From: WJMT01 sp964599635
GTDB lineage: Bacteria; Acidobacteriota; Aminicenantia; Aminicenantales; Aminicenantaceae
Assembly (NCBI GenBank): GCA_964599635.1
Contig: CAZRGM010000028.1
Location: 23,271-87,270 of the forward strand
Direction: 5' to 3'
Length of the DNA: 64,000 nucleotides
The notes under the pieces were generated by a model. The model was not told the origin of the DNA. It was given only the letters and a program-made list of their open reading frames with translations, and did no database searches. This document shows, in pieces, positions 62,472 through 64,000 of the stretch; position 1 is the first letter of the stretch; every line of letters begins with the position of its first letter. The translations under genes were made by a program, and so were the position numbers.

Positions 62472-63542
62472 TTGATAAAAAGAGGATTGATTTATTCATT
62501 ATTGCTGTTCTTGATATATTGGAGTCCATATAAAGTTTATGGGAAGAGTTCTGAAGAAGACCTTGAAACTAAGGAAGAACTTGCGTTAATTAAAACTTTT
62601 TCTAAAGCAGAAGTCTATTTTAGTACAGTTCCCAATCTTGATATTGATTCAAAAGGAAATGTTTATGCCGTAAGTAATAGAGAGCATATGGTATACAAAT
62701 TCAGTCCTGAAGGTAAATTATTATTAAAGTTTGGGAGACAGGGTCAAGGACCTGGAGATTTTCAGTGGCCCTATTATTTCTGTGTCGAAAAACAGACAGG
62801 AAGAGTATTAGTGATTGATAATATCGGAGTTTCAATTTTTTCCGAAGATGGAAATTTCATCAGGCGCATTAGAACATTCAGTAGGGTTCATTCTATTTGT
62901 GCAACAAAGGAAAATTTCGTTTTATTGCAACCAGATGAAAAATATTTAATAAATATCTTTGATTATAACGGACAACCATTAATCTCTTTTAAAAAAAAAT
63001 ATCAAGTTGACTATTCAAAATTCAAAAATTTATCAAGCCGTATAGTAGATAATATTGTAAATAGGGGTTTTCTTTGTACTGACCAAACAAATATCTATTT
63101 CGTATCTTCTTTATTCGGCGATATTTATAGCTTTGATTTTTCTGGGAAGGTTTTACTTCAAAATAAATTAGATGATTTAAAAGGAATCCAAAAAAATGAA
63201 CGTATTTTTTTTAGAACAGGAATGAGCAGGAATCCAGATGGATCTTATAATGTTCCAATATCAATAAAAGCATCCTGTCTTTTTAAAGACAAAATTTATT
63301 TATTACTAAACAGTTATGGACTTAAAGCAAATTATGATCAGTCTATAAATGAAATATGGCAACTAAGTAAAAACAACTTAGAAATTGAGAAAAAGTTTTT
63401 GTTTTCTGCCGAGAACAAAACTAATTTTCATTTATGTGTAAACAGCTTAGATACTTATGGGAAATTATTTTATATTGCATTTTATGATAGAGATATGGGT
63501 GAAATTATTATAGGAGTTTATAAAAAGGAGGAGAATTTATGA
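62472..63542 (+). CDS. Exported six-bladed beta-propeller protein
   Basis: 356 residues, signal peptide about 1-24. NHL/6-bladed pattern with SKGNVYAVSNREHMVYKFSP and GRQGQGPGDF (88-97), followed by RVLVIDNIGVSIFSEDGNFI and further blades. The start is a TTG at 62472 with AAGGAG seven bases upstream. Such propellers bind peptides or proteins on the cell surface in Bacteroidetes-like cassettes. It overlaps the small peptide gene by four bases. Confidence 0.8.
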   Translation: MIKRGLIYSLLLFLIYWSPYKVYGKSSEEDLETKEELALIKTFSKAEVYFSTVPNLDIDSKGNVYAVSNREHMVYKFSPEGKLLLKFGRQGQGPGDFQWPYYFCVEKQTGRVLVIDNIGVSIFSEDGNFIRRIRTFSRVHSICATKENFVLLQPDEKYLINIFDYNGQPLISFKKKYQVDYSKFKNLSSRIVDNIVNRGFLCTDQTNIYFVSSLFGDIYSFDFSGKVLLQNKLDDLKGIQKNERIFFRTGMSRNPDGSYNVPISIKASCLFKDKIYLLLNSYGLKANYDQSINEIWQLSKNNLEIEKKFLFSAENKTNFHLCVNSLDTYGKLFYIAFYDRDMGEIIIGVYKKEENL

Positions 63543-63775
63543 AACATTTTAGACTACTCTGGTTAATTGTTTTTTGCTTAATCTCAATAGCCTCTTTTTT
63601 GATTGAAGCGGACATTTTAAAGGCAGAGGAGATACATGATCTATATTGTTCTAAATTATTTCCAGGTAATTGTACCCAAGGAGGTTGTGCAGGCGACAAT
63701 GACTGGCATGCTGTCATGTGTATAATACGTTGTACAGATACCAAAGAAATTACATGCGAACATTATCCAATTTAA
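63539..63775 (+). CDS. Small secreted cysteine-rich peptide
   Basis: 78 residues: signal peptide (about 1-29, hydrophobic VFCLISIASFLI, ending LKA), then a mature part of about 49 residues with six cysteines (C37, C45, C50, C61, C65, C73), enough for three disulfides. ATGA overlap with the propeller gene (63539-63542) and AAGGAGGAG upstream support it as real. No family recognised; it resembles in size and setting the small secreted peptides found next to propellers elsewhere. Confidence 0.6.
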   Translation: MKHFRLLWLIVFCLISIASFLIEADILKAEEIHDLYCSKLFPGNCTQGGCAGDNDWHAVMCIIRCTDTKEITCEHYPI

Positions 63776-64000
63776 CTTTTGATAGAATCCTTTCTGACCA
63801 AATCGTTTTATATGCGAAAGGAAATTAGTAAGAGAAATTTTACTTTATAAAGGAAATTCCTGAATATGCTTTTTTTGATCAGCGACAATAGTTTTTCCGG
63901 GCCCCATTGCCTCAAATAAAAATGTTACTGAAAATCTGGTCTTTTTTCTATGCCGATAGGCACGCTATCAGTTTCTTGAATAATGTCTGAATTGGCGAAA
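63776..64000. other. Window end with no supported gene
   Basis: AT-rich sequence after the peptide gene. Short minus-strand frames are open (for example one with FEAMGPGKTIVADQ), but none has a start, ribosome site or recognisable domain. Confidence 0.4.

Noticed and set aside
63776..64000. Minus-strand frame with FEAMGPGKTIVADQ as a gene end.
   Set aside because: No start or family match; P-loop resemblance is too short to support a call.

Overview
The window is a moderately AT-rich chromosomal segment from a Gram-negative (diderm) bacterium. Evidence for two membranes is a complete Kdo branch for lipopolysaccharide (kdsB, kdsA, kdsD, kdsC), a TolC/RND/adaptor efflux set, a LolA-like carrier with an ABC transporter, and several predicted beta-barrel or lipoprotein products. 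A monomeric class II (B12-type) ribonucleotide reductase, a phosphofructokinase with pyrophosphate-type signatures, formate-tetrahydrofolate ligase and a disulfide oxidoreductase/thioredoxin reductase cluster suggest an anaerobic or microaerophilic life. CcsA/ResB show that c-type cytochromes are made. The mix (CarD, bactofilin, an Hfq-like protein, a DUF5916-type remnant, S9 peptidase, six-bladed propeller) would fit an Acidobacteriota/Aminicenantes-like lineage, but this is inference and no taxon marker settles it.

Layout. 1-5100: a peptide transporter cut by the window edge, then GDP-mannose/phosphohexomutase genes and uppP. 5184-11899: one tight leftward unit parA-parB-bactofilin-kdsB-pyrG-kdsA-kdsD-kdsC, with a perfect parS site just upstream of parA. 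12016-18545: mnmG, mnmE, jag, yidC, yidD, rnpA and a 44-codon rpmH. This is the classical origin-proximal order, so the replication origin is probably near, although dnaA and an oriC are not seen. 18728-21030 (rightward): CarD, smpB, PPi-type phosphofructokinase. 21237-27119: pdxA, an Hfq-like protein, a lipoprotein, an S9 peptidase and a broken DUF5916-type gene. 27116-33135: tolC-adaptor-RND efflux operon. 33309-40035: an exported unknown, a DDAH-type amidinohydrolase and a barrel-ATPase-permease-permease-LolA-like operon. 40225-44300: fhs and the ccsA-resB pair. 44535-58760: small metabolic and redox genes, including two unusual methyltransferase fusions, class II RNR, TrmO, TenA, lone groES and a trxB/PDO/Trx-Grx cluster. 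58945-60383: a complete insertion sequence followed by decayed mobile-element debris. 61057-63775: a visibly more AT-rich cassette with a frameshifted receiver/AraC regulator, a membrane thioredoxin-like protein, a six-bladed propeller and a tiny secreted six-cysteine peptide.

Two things stand out beyond ordinary genes. First, a family of modular intergenic repeats, bounded by inverted ends resembling CCTGACCTATTCAT, occurs at least six times with different internal hairpin cargo. Second, the terminal AT-rich cassette (membrane thiol protein, propeller, Cys-rich secreted peptide, with translational overlap) looks like a horizontally acquired secreted-peptide system. Most ordinary genes sit in leftward operons with 1-4 base stop/start overlaps.
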